DNA of 64,000 nt, from the NCBI GenBank assembly GCA_021521415.1, contig JAIQDT010001644.1, positions 248,001 through 312,000 on the forward strand, written 5' to 3'. Below, piece after piece: positions 10,918 to 22,440 of this stretch (positions are counted from its first letter, which is position 1; every line of letters begins with the position of its first letter). Below the pieces are notes generated by a model. The model was not told the origin of the DNA. It searched no databases and saw nothing but the letters and a program-made list of their open reading frames with translations. The translations under genes and the position numbers were made by a program. The stretch is from Bidens hawaiensis (Eukaryota > Streptophyta > Magnoliopsida > Asterales > Asteraceae).

Positions 10918-13900
10918 ATGTCCGCAATCTACAATCCACCTAACACAATTATCCCACCCGTGCATAACCTATCACTAAGAGCTATACTTGATAAGGATCA
11001 TCTTAACCATAATAATTTTATGGATTGGTATCAAAATTTTAGAATTGTTCTCAAACAAGAAAAATGGTCCTACATATTGGACGATCCTAATCCCGATGAA
11101 CCAAACATTGACGATTTAGATGCCTATAACGATTGGTTGAAATACACCATGGATTCGGTGCAAGTTTCTTGTCTCATGTTGGGAACTATGATTCCCGAGA
11201 TTCAAAAGGGTTTTGAAAATCATGGGGCATATGATATGATCACCCAACTTAATGAAATGTTCCTTACTCAAGTTAGGGTGGAACGCTTTGAAAGTGTTCA
11301 AGCGCTTCAAGAATGTCATATAGAAGAAACACAATCGGTGAAGAGGTATCACCCGGAATCTAAAGAAAAGGTTACTAGAGGTAAGGGAAACGTCAAGGGT
11401 AAGGTTAAAGGGAAAGCTAATGCGGAAACACCAAAACCAAAGGAAAATAAGCTAAAGGTTAGCTTAAACGACTCCCGCCTTGGTTGTGGTGACATACGAC
11501 ATTGGAAAGGGGATTTTCCAACCTATCTCAAAGAGTTGAAAGACAAGAGGGATGTGGGGAAAACCTCGGGTACAACCTTCATGATTCATATTGATCTTAA
11601 TATATTTCTTCTAACACATGGGTATTGGATACCAGATGTGGAACTCATATTTGCAACTTGTTGCAAGAGTTCAAAAGAAATAAACATTTCAACAAAGGAG
11701 ATTCTCTTCATGGGCAACGGAGCAAAGGTTGATGTCGAAGCCCAAGGAGACTTTGTTTTGAAGCTTCGTAATGGTTTGGAAGTTGTTTTGAAAAACATTT
11801 TGTATGCTCCTAGTTTGACTAGGAACATTATCTCCGTTTATCTTTTAAGACAACGTGGTTATGATTTCAAGTTTGTAGACAATGGGTTTTATGTTTTCAT
11901 AAATGATGTCTTTTATTTTAAAGCAATGCCGTCTAATGGCATTTACAAATTAGTTCATTATAACACATCCTTTGATAACATGTTGTACCAACCAAACACC
12001 AAGAAACTCAAAATGGATTTGAGTAAGACTTATCTTTGGCATTGTCGCCTTGGTCACATAAACAAGGATCGCATTCATACATTTCATAAGAATGGTCTTT
12101 TGAAATCAAGTGATGATTCATTTGATGAATGTGAATCTTGTTTATTGGGAAAGATGACCAAGGAGCCCTTTAATGGAACTAATGAAAGGGCGAAAGACTT
12201 ATTAGGTATCATACATTCGGATGTATGTGGTCCTTTTAGGACAATGACAAGGAATGGTGAAAGATACTTCATTACCTTTACCGATGTTTATAGTCGCTAT
12301 GGGTATGTGTTCTTGATAAGACACAAAAATGAAACCTTTGAAATATTCAAAGTCTTCCAAAATGAAGTACAAAATCAACTCAACAAAACAATCAAAGTAC
12401 TACGTTCCGATAGAGGAGGTGAATACCTCAATGATGCGTTTCAAGAACATCTTAGGAGTTGTGGGATTGTCTCACAACCTACTCCACCTGTAACACCACA
12501 ACAAAATGGTGTGTCCGAGAGGAGGAATCGAACTCTATTGGATGTGATTAGATCTATGATGGCTAGAAGCACATTACCTCTATCATTTTGGGGTTTCGCA
12601 TTGCTCTCGTCAGCCCGTATTCTAAATATGGCACCAACCAAGAAACTGGACAAGACACCTTTTGAAATATGGCATGGAAGGGTTCCATCGTTATCATATT
12701 TAAAGGTATGGAGTTGTGACGCTTATGTTAAGCACAACACCCAAAACAAGCTTGAAAGCCGATCCCCTATGTGTATCTTTGTAGGATATCCCAAAGACTC
12801 TATGGGATATTATTTCTACAACCCAACCGAGCAAAAGGTGTTCATTGCTAGAAAGGCCGAGTTCTTGGAAACTAAGTTCTTTATGGAAGGAACCGATAGA
12901 ACTATGGAACTCGAGGAGGATCAAGAACCACAAGCTGATACACGTTTGGTTGACACTAGCAATCAACAAGAGGTTGTTGATGATGATCAAATGGTTGATC
13001 TAAACACACAAAGCAGTCGCAAGTCTGGTAGAATTAGCACCCCACCTGAAAGATATGGATTTTTCATGGACGGATGCTACGTGGTAGATTCGAATGAACC
13101 CACCACATACCGAGATGCAATGTCGCAATCTGATTGTGATAAATGGCTGGAAGCCATGAACGTTGAGATGCAATCCATTCATGACAACCAAGTATGGGAC
13201 TTGGTTGCTCCACCTCTTAATTCCAAACCGGTTGGAAGCAAGTGGGTTTTCAAGAAGAAAACTGATATGCATGGAAAATTGGATACTTATAAAGCTAGAC
13301 TCGTAGGAAAGGGTTTCACTCAAACTCAAGGGGTTGATTATAATGAAACTTTCTTGCTCGTGGCGATTGTAAAGTCTATTAGGATATTATTTTCCATAGC
13401 CGCATATTAAGACTATGGGATTTGGCAAATGGGTGTCAAAACCGCTTTTCTAAATGGACATCTTGAAGAAGATGTCTATATTGTTCAGCCCGAAGGTTTT
13501 GTTGATCCACAACATCCTAATAAAGTATGCAAGTTAAAGAAATCAATCTATGGATTGAAACAAGAATCTAGAAGTTGGAATCACCGTTTTGATGAAGACG
13601 TCAAGAAATTTGGATTCATCAAGAACGCTGATGAGGCTTGTGTGTATAAGAAAGCTAGTGGGAGCATCATTACTTTCCTAGTGTTGTATGTTGATGACAT
13701 ACTTTTGTTTGGGAATGACATTCCAACCATGGAAGGTGTAAAAGCCTGGCTTGTGAGTTGTTTTTCCATCAAAGATCTTGGTGAAGCCGCCTATATTTTG
13801 GGAATAAGGATCAATAGGAATAGATCAAGGCGGTTGATAGGTTTAAACCAAAGTGCATACATTGATAAAATCTTGAAAAGGTTAAAGATGGAGAACTCTA

Positions 13901-14679
13901 AGAAAGGTTTGGTACCTATTCAAAGAGGAACGTTATTGAGTGCGACTCAATGTCCAATCTCAAAAGATGAGCAAGAGAAAATGAAAGGAATCCCGTACGC
14001 TTCGGCTATAGGATCCATCATGTATGCCATGATATGCACTAGACCGGATGTGTCATGCGCTTTGAGCATGACAAGTCGATACCAACAAAATTCGGGAAGT
14101 AGCCATTGGATGGCGGTTAAGAGCATATTGAAATACCTTTGAAGGACTAAGGATATGTTTCTAATATATGGCTCTTGTGAGGAGGAACTTGTTGTAAAGG
14201 GTTACACGGATGGGAGTTTCCAAACTGATCGAGATGATTCTCGATCACAATCGGGATATGTTTTCGTTATGAATAGTGGTGCTTTCTTTTGGAAGAGCGC
14301 AAAACAAGATGTGGTAGCCTTGTCCACCACTGAATCTGAATACATCGCCGCCTCATTGGCAGCTCAAGAAGCTGCATGGATTAGAAAGTTCGTGGCCGAT
14401 CTAGGGGTAGTCCATACCATTCGGGACCCTCTAGAGATCTTTTGTGACAACGATGGTGCGATTGCTCAAATCAAAGAGCCTCGTGCACATCAAAAGACAA
14501 GGCACATTGAGCGGAGATTCAACTACATAAGAGATGAAGTTGAAAAGGGAAAGATATGTATTCGCAAAGTTCACACTGATCAAAACATTGCGGATCCACT
14601 CACGAAGCTCCTTGTAAAGCCGAAGCATGAAGGTCATACTTGTGCCTTAGGACTTCGATATTCTAGTGATTGGATTTGA
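10918..14679 (+). pseudogene. Copia-1 gag-pol, inactivated
   Basis: A single frame from ATG 10918 is interrupted by TAA at 13408-13410 and TGA at 14140-14142. Compared with copia-2, about 80-90 residues are missing from the middle of Gag, after EETQSV at about residue 140. The zinc knuckle is degenerate (LGCGDIRHWKGDF, two cysteines lost). The protease is out of frame at about 11604-11690 and its DTG reads DTR in the original frame. Integrase wording remains (HSDVCGPF, LRSDRGGEY, PQQNGVSERRNRTL). RT keeps YVDD, but the first catalytic Asp is replaced ([11 protein letters not shown] instead of QMDVK). RNase H is largely preserved (TESEYIAAS, FCDNDGAIA). The loss of protease and RT active-site residues makes it non-autonomous at best. 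Confidence 0.92.
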
Positions 14680-15456
14680 TCAAATTTTGTATTTGGATAT
14701 CGGAACAATTGTTATTTTGACTCATTCATATGATTATGGTTTATGATTATGACATTTGAGTTATGTTCCGTTTTAGCATGTTTAAATCCATGAAGAAGTT
14801 AATTATTCTAAACGTCCGTAGTCGTTCATATTTGTGGGAACAAGTATGAAGGTAAGACTATTATGAACTTGGATTGGTAGATATTCATATGGTATGAATA
14901 TAGCAAGGGTTGCTACCAAGGTTCATAGATATTTATGGGATAAATATTGGACTGGCCCGCTCTCAATTTTACTGCATGAAATCCTTGTGATTTGTGATCA
15001 TAAGTAAATTTGAGTAAAGGCGAACATCATAGTATCCTCCGACTTGAGATACATATTGGGTCGTGATATTCATCGACTATTATATGTTGACTTAGTTCTT
15101 CACTTCTCTGAAACATGTCAGTACATAAGGCTGAGCTCAAGTGTAGTACAAGGTGATTGTGAGAGACGTATATAGTTAATAGGGGATTTTTCCCTCTTAT
15201 TCGTTGAGAGTGAGATGTCTAAGGCCTGCTAAAGTTAAATCAACAAAGAATGATCATTCTATGTCTTTGGATTTGACCTGACATCCGTGGCAAAAGGATA
15301 AATGATAGGTTCACCTAAATCATTTCAAGTAAGGGACTTCAAGGGGATGATGTTATTGAATGGCACTTCGTCATACGTATTAGGGGTACTAAACCGTTGT
15401 TAGGTGGTATTTGCTATTTGCATCAATCTTCTATGTATCTTGTGCAAGTGAGAGAT
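14680..15456 (+). other. Copia-1 3' untranslated region and polypurine tract
   Basis: Non-coding sequence between the RNase H end and the 3' LTR. It ends in a purine-rich stretch, CAAGTGAGAGAT, next to the LTR. This matches the copia-2 PPT region, which reads GTGGGAGAT on its coding strand. Confidence 0.8.
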
Positions 15457-16365
15457 TGTAGGAATCGGTCTGCCTAAGACACATATTATAGTTGATGTGG
15501 CTAGTACGTTATGATCCAAGTCGGGTCATCCCCAATAACAAGCTAGACAAACACCACAATATTTATTGTAGATATGATCTAACAAGTAAATATTAGCACT
15601 TATGATATTTAGAAAATGGGTTTTTAAATATTTTCACTTGAGAAATCGATAAATTATTAAGAGAGATTATCTTATGATATTATTTAAGTTGGTTAAATAA
15701 TATATATATGATAATGGTTGTGGTATGTTGCATGAAACTTATGGCATATTAAAAGTGTTAAATGTCACAAAGTTTCAATAGACCTGTGACTAATACATAG
15801 AGTATTAGTCATGTGAACTAATACATGGAGTATTAGTCTGTTTCCAAGAAGAAAGTGAAAATAATTTCTGGTAGGACCAGGCCAACTTTTGGGGGAAAAA
15901 TTCCCACCCTTTTGTTTAAACTTCATTTTCTCTTATTAATATCTTCTTGGGACACAACATATTAACACCCAACCATATTACATGCAATTCCCTATTCAAC
16001 CTCTCTCTCTCTCTCTCTCTCTCTTTGATTTCGGTTCAAGGAAGAAGAAAACACAAGAGGTTTTTATCTTTCAAGTGCAAGAGTGATTAAATCCTAGCAA
16101 GCAAGGTGTTTGTTGAAGGCTTGGAGGGTATACAAGCTTGAGGATCTTCTCCATTGAAGGCTAGCCATACAAACCGTCATCTCCTTAATCTTCTTGCCTC
16201 TTGAGAGGTTGTATTACATAAACCACCTATGGTTGATAGTTTTGGTATGCATGTAATTCGTATATGGATGTGGGGCTTGGGTTTTACATTTAAAACAAAT
16301 TAATCCGCTGCGTTTTTCATATAAATGGGTTTATATGGCTTTGATAATCTTGTTAAAACCCAACA
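15457..16365 (+). repeat. Copia-1 3' LTR (909 bp)
   Basis: It starts TGTAGGAATCGG, ends AAAACCCAACA and is followed by the target duplication AAAGT. It has two hairpin units (15790-15808 with loop ATAGA, 15818-15836 with loop ATGGA) against four in the 5' LTR. A CT microsatellite at about 16002-16025 is longer than its 5' counterpart. Confidence 0.93.
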
Positions 16366-16732
16366 AAAGTCACGGGATCCGGATGAAATCGAGTATATAC
16401 CAATCAAATGACGAGCTTAGGGGTCACCCTAGCTCAGATCTGGATCGAACGGGACGAAAAACGGTGGAAAACGAGTGAGATCTAGCTTTTCCTGAGAGAT
16501 TCCGTTTTTCCGGCGATGACGGCGCCAGATAGGTGGAGCCGGAAAACGACGTACGAGGTTAAAGGGAATGTCAGAGATATTCTGAGATTCTCTAACCTAA
16601 ACCTAATTCGTTAGCGAAAGAAAAACGTTTTAACAGCAAATCGTTATGCCCATTCGTTAAGAAATAATAACGAATGAGCTTCATTCATTAAGCAATTCGT
16701 TATGTCATTCGCTACGGAGAGATTACTAATGA

Positions 16733-16853
16733 ACCCTCATTCGTTATAAAAGGCCAGTTCGTTATAAAGGCCAATTCGTTATTAAGCCTAGTTCGCTATA
16801 ATGGCCAGTTCGTTATAAAGACCAATTCGTTATGAGGGTCAATTCGTTATAAG
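16733..16853 (+). repeat. Tandem array of about 18 bp TTCGTTATAAA units
   Basis: Seven imperfect units of the form GGCCAGTTCGTTATAAA follow one another here, with further single TTCGTTA or TAACGAA copies on both strands from about 16606 to 17165. It lies in the insertion A LTR. Confidence 0.85.
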
Positions 16854-17586
16854 TTAAGAAGTAACGAAAGAACCTCAGTCGTTAACGAACTGGATAACGA
16901 ATTATGTTCGAAAGAATGACATAAAGGTCACTTGACTTGGAATAAAATGGATTAATTACAAAGAAGCCCTCGAACTTTATGAGTTAACACATAAAATAAT
17001 AAATTAGAGTTCTAATGAAAAATTGGAATTCCCATAGGACCCTGCTAGGGGCTGCCTCCCCAAGAACCCCGCTGCCAGGAGCGCTACCCCCAGACCCCCG
17101 TTCGTTGAGAATTCCAATTTAACGAACCCTTTTAGCAATTCGTTACAGACTCCCGTTCGTTGAGGGTTATAATCAAACTAGAAACGTGATATGGGAGTGA
17201 TAGTAAATTGATACGTGTAATTGTTATACAGTTAGTCGCGCACAGAAAAAGAAAGGAATAACCATTAACGGTGAACGTAACAAGACTCAGGTGAGTTTCT
17301 AGACCCATTTCAATGTTATGTTTTTGGGGCTGTGTGCATACTCAATGTGAACGTTAATACACTTTAATTAAATGGTAAGTGTATGCTAAAATTATTGATG
17401 TGATAGTATGTATGATTGTTATGAATGAATGGTTGTCGGTGTGTGAATGATGTTCGGATATTGCACGCATCACCAGGAGGGGTGAGTTATGACCGATGTA
17501 TGGATGATAAATGAATGATTATGAGTATATATGAATTTTATAGTTAAATGTATGTGTAAAGATGTGTATGAAGGGTTGAAAGGAAA

Positions 17587-17766
17587 GAAGGGACCATACC
17601 CTACTAATATCTAAGATAGAAGGGACCAGACCCTAATAATATATGCGATAGAGAAGAAAGGTACCAGACCCTAATAATATCTGAGATAGAGAACGAAGGG
17701 ACCAGACCCTAATAATATCTAAGATAGATAAGAAAGGGACCAGACCCTACTAATATCTGTGATGGT
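17587..17766 (+). repeat. Five-unit tandem array, 32-38 bp units
   Basis: Units read AAGGGACCAGACCCTAATAA followed by TATCTGAGATAGA with small changes. They lie in the right half of the insertion A LTR. Each carries the inverted core GGGACCAGACCC-like text. Array length varies slightly between units, as expected for slippage or unequal exchange. Confidence 0.85.
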
Positions 17767-18212
17767 AAAGAATGTTATGTATGTATTGTGAAAGTATGAA
17801 AGAAAGAACGTATATATACATGTACGAACAAAAGAAAGGTAACAGACTTAGTATGTAATATGTATCTTCGGATACGTATGTATGTAAGTATGTGAATGTA
17901 TTATATGTTGCTGATTAACTAGAACTCGCTCAGCGAAGTTGACTTTTAGTATGCATGCAGGTGAATAGACTGAGACAGCTGGCTTGAGGGGACATGTGGC
18001 ATGCTCTGAAGAGGCTGGCATCTGAAAACTTGTCATAATGTTTTGATAATATATTTTATGTTATGTTTTAAAAGGACAAGTTATGAATGTTGTAATGAAT
18101 GGTTGATCTTTATTATATTCTTCCGCGATAGTTTAAATTAACTCTGATAATTAGAACTGTGTTTATGAGTAAATCCAACACAATGGTAGGACACCAGGAT
18201 CGGGGCCTTACA

Positions 18213-19058
18213 TAAATGAAACATATGAAGAGTGGATCCTATTCATGGATAAAGCATCCAACGTAAGAGGATCAGGGCTTCGAATCATACTAAAATTGCC
18301 AGGGGGTGGGAGCATCATACCCCTATCCATCAGTTGTGGATTTCAAACAATAAATAATGAAGTAGAACATGAAGCTTTGATTGTAGGATTACAATTGGCT
18401 AAGAATATGAATATCAGGAATCTAAAGTAAATGTCGATTCATTGTTAATTACTAACACTTCAATGGATCTTATGCAGCAAAAGGTGAAAATTTGGCTGTA
18501 TACTTACGAATAGTCAAGAATTTGGCAAGACATATTTTCTAAATGGAGACATCCTAGCTAACGAAAACAATCAAAGATCCTTTCAAATGAAAGTATCTTG
18601 TTTTATTTTGTTACATGATGTTTTGTACATGATATCGTTAGAAGGTCCCTATCTTAGATGTCTTGAGGATCTTTAGATACAAGAGGTGTTAAAAGATATT
18701 CATGAAGGAGATTGTGGAATCTATATTGGGGAAGATCACTCTTCTCAAAGTACTAAGAATGGGATACTATTGGCCAACCAAGAGAAGAGATGCTATGGAT
18801 TATGCTCATAAATGCGATGCTTTTCAAAAACATAGCATCGTGCTTCAACAACCAGCAGAACCAATGCATTCGATCGTTTCCTCTTTGCCATTCACAAAAT
18901 GGGGAATGGATATGGTTGGAAAGCTACCAAAGGCACCTGGATGAAAAGTATTTGTTCTTGCTATGACAAATTATTTCTCTATATGGATTGAAGCTGAAGC
19001 ATTCGTACAAATTAGAGAGAAAGAAGTTATATCCTTCACAAAGCGCGATATCCTTACT
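18213..19058 (+). pseudogene. Tat-lineage backbone fragment 2: RNase H end and integrase start
   Basis: It resumes the reading of fragment 1 directly after insertion A. RNase H wording lies at 18240-18430 (FMDKASNVRGSGLRI, NEVEHEALIVGLQLA). Integrase zinc-finger text follows at about 18690-18830 (IHEGDCGIYIG, YAHKCDAFQ), then the catalytic core start at about 18890-19055 ([23 protein letters not shown]). A stop replaces part of the APGGK motif and several frames are used. The fragment stops at CGCGATATCCTTAC, where insertion B begins; the rest of the core is at 43672-43798. Several changes make it non-functional. Confidence 0.85.
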
Positions 19059-19837
19059 GTAACAACTCGTTTTATGTTCTGGAAAATTTATCAACAAAAA
19101 TATCGCGTTAATCAAGTATTTAATACTTTATTAATTGTTTATTATATTTATTTATTTAATATATATATATATATAACTTTCAATTATATACATAATTAAC
19201 ACTAATACTTATGTTTTAACCTGTAATGTATCCACATTTAAAGAATAAGGACCAACCTGCAAATATTGTTAAAGATTTTATTATAATTTTTAAACCTTTT
19301 AACCCAAACCCATTTCCATATCCGTAATTAGTAACCCATAACCCATGACCCGTTTATGTTTCTTGGACCTTATTTCTAGCGTTTAACATGGTAATTGAAT
19401 CTTATACTGGTTAATCTTACCATTTGCGGCCTACCAACACTGTTAATCTAGTAAAATCGATCAAGGGTGATACGATTCCTCATTATAACGAACCGTCTCA
19501 ATCCATAAATCAATATAAATTACAATCATCATCATAATTCAATTAAAATTGCAGAATCAATCCTCATAGCCACACCAACAATACCCCTATGATTAATTTA
19601 GTTTTCGTTACTCGTTAGTATGATAATTGGATTGCGTTCATGCCGTCTGCATAATTAGTCAAATGGCCTGCAATTAACATCAGTTCGGGTAATTTAGTTT
19701 ATGGGTTTGATCGTCTTGATGTCATCTTCATTAACCCTAAGGTCAATTGAACCAACAATAACGGATTTAACGATTGGGATTTCTAGAAATCATATATGTT
19801 ATATCTATTTCGTGTGTGAATGTTTAAGAAATAGCAG

Positions 19838-19945
19838 TTCCATCTTGTAACCAGTCAGCACCTTAGCCTAGATGGCTAGTGTGGGTGGGTGTTACCTACT
19901 GCCGGTCACTGGCCCGGGTTCGAGTCCGGACCAGGCCCTTTATTT
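19838..19945 (+). mobile_element. tRNA-derived SINE candidate
   Basis: A box A-like stretch TTAGCCTAGATGGCTAGTG at about 19862-19881 is followed about 35 bp later by the box B motif GGTTCGAGTCC at about 19917-19927, the internal RNA polymerase III promoter layout of tRNA-derived SINEs. It is bracketed by similar text TTTAAGAAATAGCAGTT (about 19823-19839) and TTTAAGAAACAGTTTT (about 19944-19959), an imperfect target duplication. It is only about 100 bp. It does not form a clear complete tRNA, so a SINE is more likely than a tRNA gene. Confidence 0.55.
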
Positions 19946-20180
19946 TAAGAAACAGTTTTTATTTATTTCTTTAATCATATTTGAACATAAATTAATATGT
20001 GAATATATAAAAACTCATAATTAATTTGTATTTTATTATAACACACACTTAAACTAGTCATTTTCCGAATCTTAGCTAAAATTATATAGATATGTATGTG
20101 TGTGTGTGTGTTATTAAAATATGTTAAAACTTTTATTACTTAAAAAGAGTTTAAATATAGAATATATATATATATATATA

Positions 20181-20862
20181 GAAGTGGGATCTAGAGAGAA
20201 CTCCTATTAAAGAGAGAACTAGAGAACTAGTAAATAATTATTTTTAATTATTTTTAAAAAATTATTTTGTGATTTTTTTCTTTCCTCCTTCTAATAAGAT
20301 GATATTGTTCCTAAAAAAATTAAAAAAAAATTAAAAAATAAAAAAAATCCGTCGATGTAATGCGTATGTGCATTAATGTGTATCTTATATATAAAATAGT
20401 GTTTTATTGCATATAATACAACACAAATACATTATCTAACACACGTTATTGAATATATGCAAATACAACACTAATAATTGTATGCAAAATACATTATTGC
20501 ATATATGTAATACAACAGTAATGCACAAATGCACTATATCGATTTTTTTTAATATTTGTATATAATATAACACTATTGCAAATATACAATACAAACAATT
20601 ATATATATGCTATTCAACACTATTTCAAATATCAAAATGCACACTATTGCACATATGTATTATAAAAAAAGTCAGTGTATTTGCATATATGCATTACTCG
20701 TTAATTTTTTTATTTTTATATTTTTTTGTGGTGACGAATAACAACATATAAGAAGGATGTAAGAAAAAAAATTTGAAAAATATTTTTTTTAATTAAATTA
20801 AAAATACTTCATTATTAGTTCTCTAGTTCTCTCTATAAAATGGAGTTCTCTCATGATCCTCT

Positions 20863-20865
<3 letters not shown>
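20181..20865. mobile_element. Non-autonomous TIR element (MITE or small MULE-like), about 685 bp
   Basis: The left end GGGATCTAGAGAGAACTCC...AGAGAGAACTAGAGAACTAG mirrors the right end. Read in reverse complement, the right end is GGGAGAGGATCATGAGAGAA followed by CTCC...AGAGAGAACTAGAGAACTA. Inverted arms are about 50-55 bp and imperfect. The interior is very AT-rich, with recurrent TGCATATAT/ATACAACA text and no ORF. (TA)n tracts on both sides hide any target duplication. The superfamily is not determined. Confidence 0.7.

Positions 20866-20913
<48 letters not shown>
20866..20913. repeat. (TA)n microsatellite
   Basis: A tract of about 48 bp of TA dinucleotides abuts the right end of the TIR element. 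A shorter one lies at its left end (20161-20180). Confidence 0.95.
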
Positions 20914-20915
<2 letters not shown>

Positions 20916-21741
20916 CCTGTTAATTAATGTATTAAAAATATAGTTTAAGTATTTTATTAAAGATGATATTATTATATTATTTATCATTTATTATTTACAA
21001 TATTATTATAAAAGAAATATTTATTAAATGCATTTTTTTAAAGAAAACAAATCTCTTTTTGTAGACTATAAATTCTTTATAAATATTTATTCAAGTATTT
21101 TTATGTATTTATATAATTAAATCATATTTATTATTTTGATAACAAAATTAAAATAAATCTAAGTAACATTTAACTTTCGTAAGAGTATACATGATCATCA
21201 AATCCCGAGTTTCTATCGAGTTATAGGATCCATTATTCAATTCATATTTATTTCCTCAGTTAATGTTACTTAGGATTTATCGTCGTTATTTTCTAAAGTG
21301 CGTGACTCTTGTTTGCTACCGTATTCACTACTGTTACTTATTTACTATGGTGAGTAATCACTCCCCATTTTAGTTAAAACCTTTTGGGGACATATGTGTA
21401 TCTACTGTATTTATCTATTTACTAGTATTTAAAACCACAAATTCTTATCCTTGAGTGTATAAAAGTTTAAGCCTAACTTTCTATTTGCTTACTAGCTTTA
21501 TTTGAATACATTTCAGAGAGGTCCAATATATTCACATTATAGTATGATCATAAGATTGTCGTAGTGGCCAGCTTCCGACGCATGACTATGGTTTCACCGA
21601 CAATCCATCTTGGTAACCATTTCCCGAAGATGGCAACGATTTAAGCCTTTCTTTATATTTGTTTGAATTTGTGTACATGCTATGGTTAAATTGTTTATCT
21701 CACTGGAATAGTTTGTATTTTTTTATTCATTATATATTATT
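20914..21741. other. Left part of insertion B, non-coding
   Basis: AT-rich DNA without a supported ORF. A short stretch near 21350-21400 (GGTGAGTAATCACTCCCCAT then CTTTTGGGGACATATGTG) resembles wording seen in chromovirus LTRs, which weakly supports the insertion B assignment. Confidence 0.35.
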
Positions 21742-22440
21742 TGTTAGGGCCCAAATTTTATAGTCTGAAATATGCTCAGGATCCTGAATATGCTCAGGAT
21801 TCCGAATATGTTCAGGATTCTTGAATAAATTTAGTATCCTATGTATTAATGCTAATAAATAGATATTTCTCTCTTTGTGTTGATTTATAATTGCAGATAT
21901 TAATTGTTGATTTACTCCATGCGAAATACACGGTTGATGGTTACATAAAACGTGTGGAATGAGTTATAACCGCTAGGATTAAGGGCCAAGTATGGTTAAT
22001 GGTCAAATATTGACTATTATGTTGAAATCTCGCAGTTATAATTAATATTAGCACATGGGAGAACTCTATTATTGTCAGGAATCATTTCTATGTATAAGGA
22101 TCCCGGATTTACTAACAGGTTTTCAATATTCGGTATCCCCGATAATTGCTAACTGTTATATTATCCTCGCAGATGGGATTATGTTTGACAAGTGACTCCT
22201 TAAAGAATCAGTCAAATCCGTGAGGAGTAACGGCTAAGAGACATAACTTTGCATTTAAAGCTGTTAAACCACGCGATTAAAGCATTAAACACAAGGGTGG
22301 ATTTCCCGGGATAACAGTTGTAATCTTTTATTATATATATGAGCTAATAATATCATTAGGACACAAACATTCACTTACCTAGCTACTATCATACTTTGTA
22401 ACACTTAGCATCCGATCGCATATCGCTCCACCACTTGTAA
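21742..22440 (+). repeat. Gypsy-2 5' LTR, left part
   Basis: It aligns with 42323-43030 of the 3' LTR, including the recurrent GCTCAGGATCC(T/C)GAATAT text at its start. It stops at CTCCACCACTTGTAA, where SIRE-1 entered, and continues at 34885. Confidence 0.92.

Larger units (their letters stand above)
8316..16365 (+). mobile_element. Copia-1: complete but inactive Ty1/copia element, plus strand
   Basis: It is about 8.05 kb, bounded by TG...CA LTRs and flanked by AAAGT at 8311-8315 and 16366-16370. Order: 5' LTR (8316-9307), PBS, 1.6 kb leader, gag-pol (10918-14679), 3' untranslated region, PPT, 3' LTR (15457-16365). The LTRs have diverged by many substitutions and differ in copy number of a hairpin repeat, so it is clearly older than copia-2, its relative on the other strand. 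The coding region has lost essential residues. It inserted into insertion A. Confidence 0.93.
6203..18212 (+). mobile_element. Insertion A: chromovirus-like solo LTR, itself split by two younger insertions
   Basis: The block begins TGAAACATCACG at 6203 and ends GGGGCCTTACA at 18212. TAAAT flanks it at 6198-6202 and 18213-18217, and Tat pol continues across it. Once the Athila-like LTR and copia-1 are removed, about 2.1 kb remains (6203-6236, about 8067-8315, 16366-18212). It has no coding sequence and carries two tandem arrays. One TG...CA block with a target duplication and no interior fits a solo LTR made by LTR-LTR recombination. The chromovirus (Tekay/Del-like) label is inferred from length and end sequences. 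No second copy in the window confirms it. Confidence 0.6.

Noticed and set aside
19838..19945. Functional tRNA gene
   Set aside because: B box is good, but no convincing acceptor stem or cloverleaf can be formed, and flanking repeats favour a SINE.
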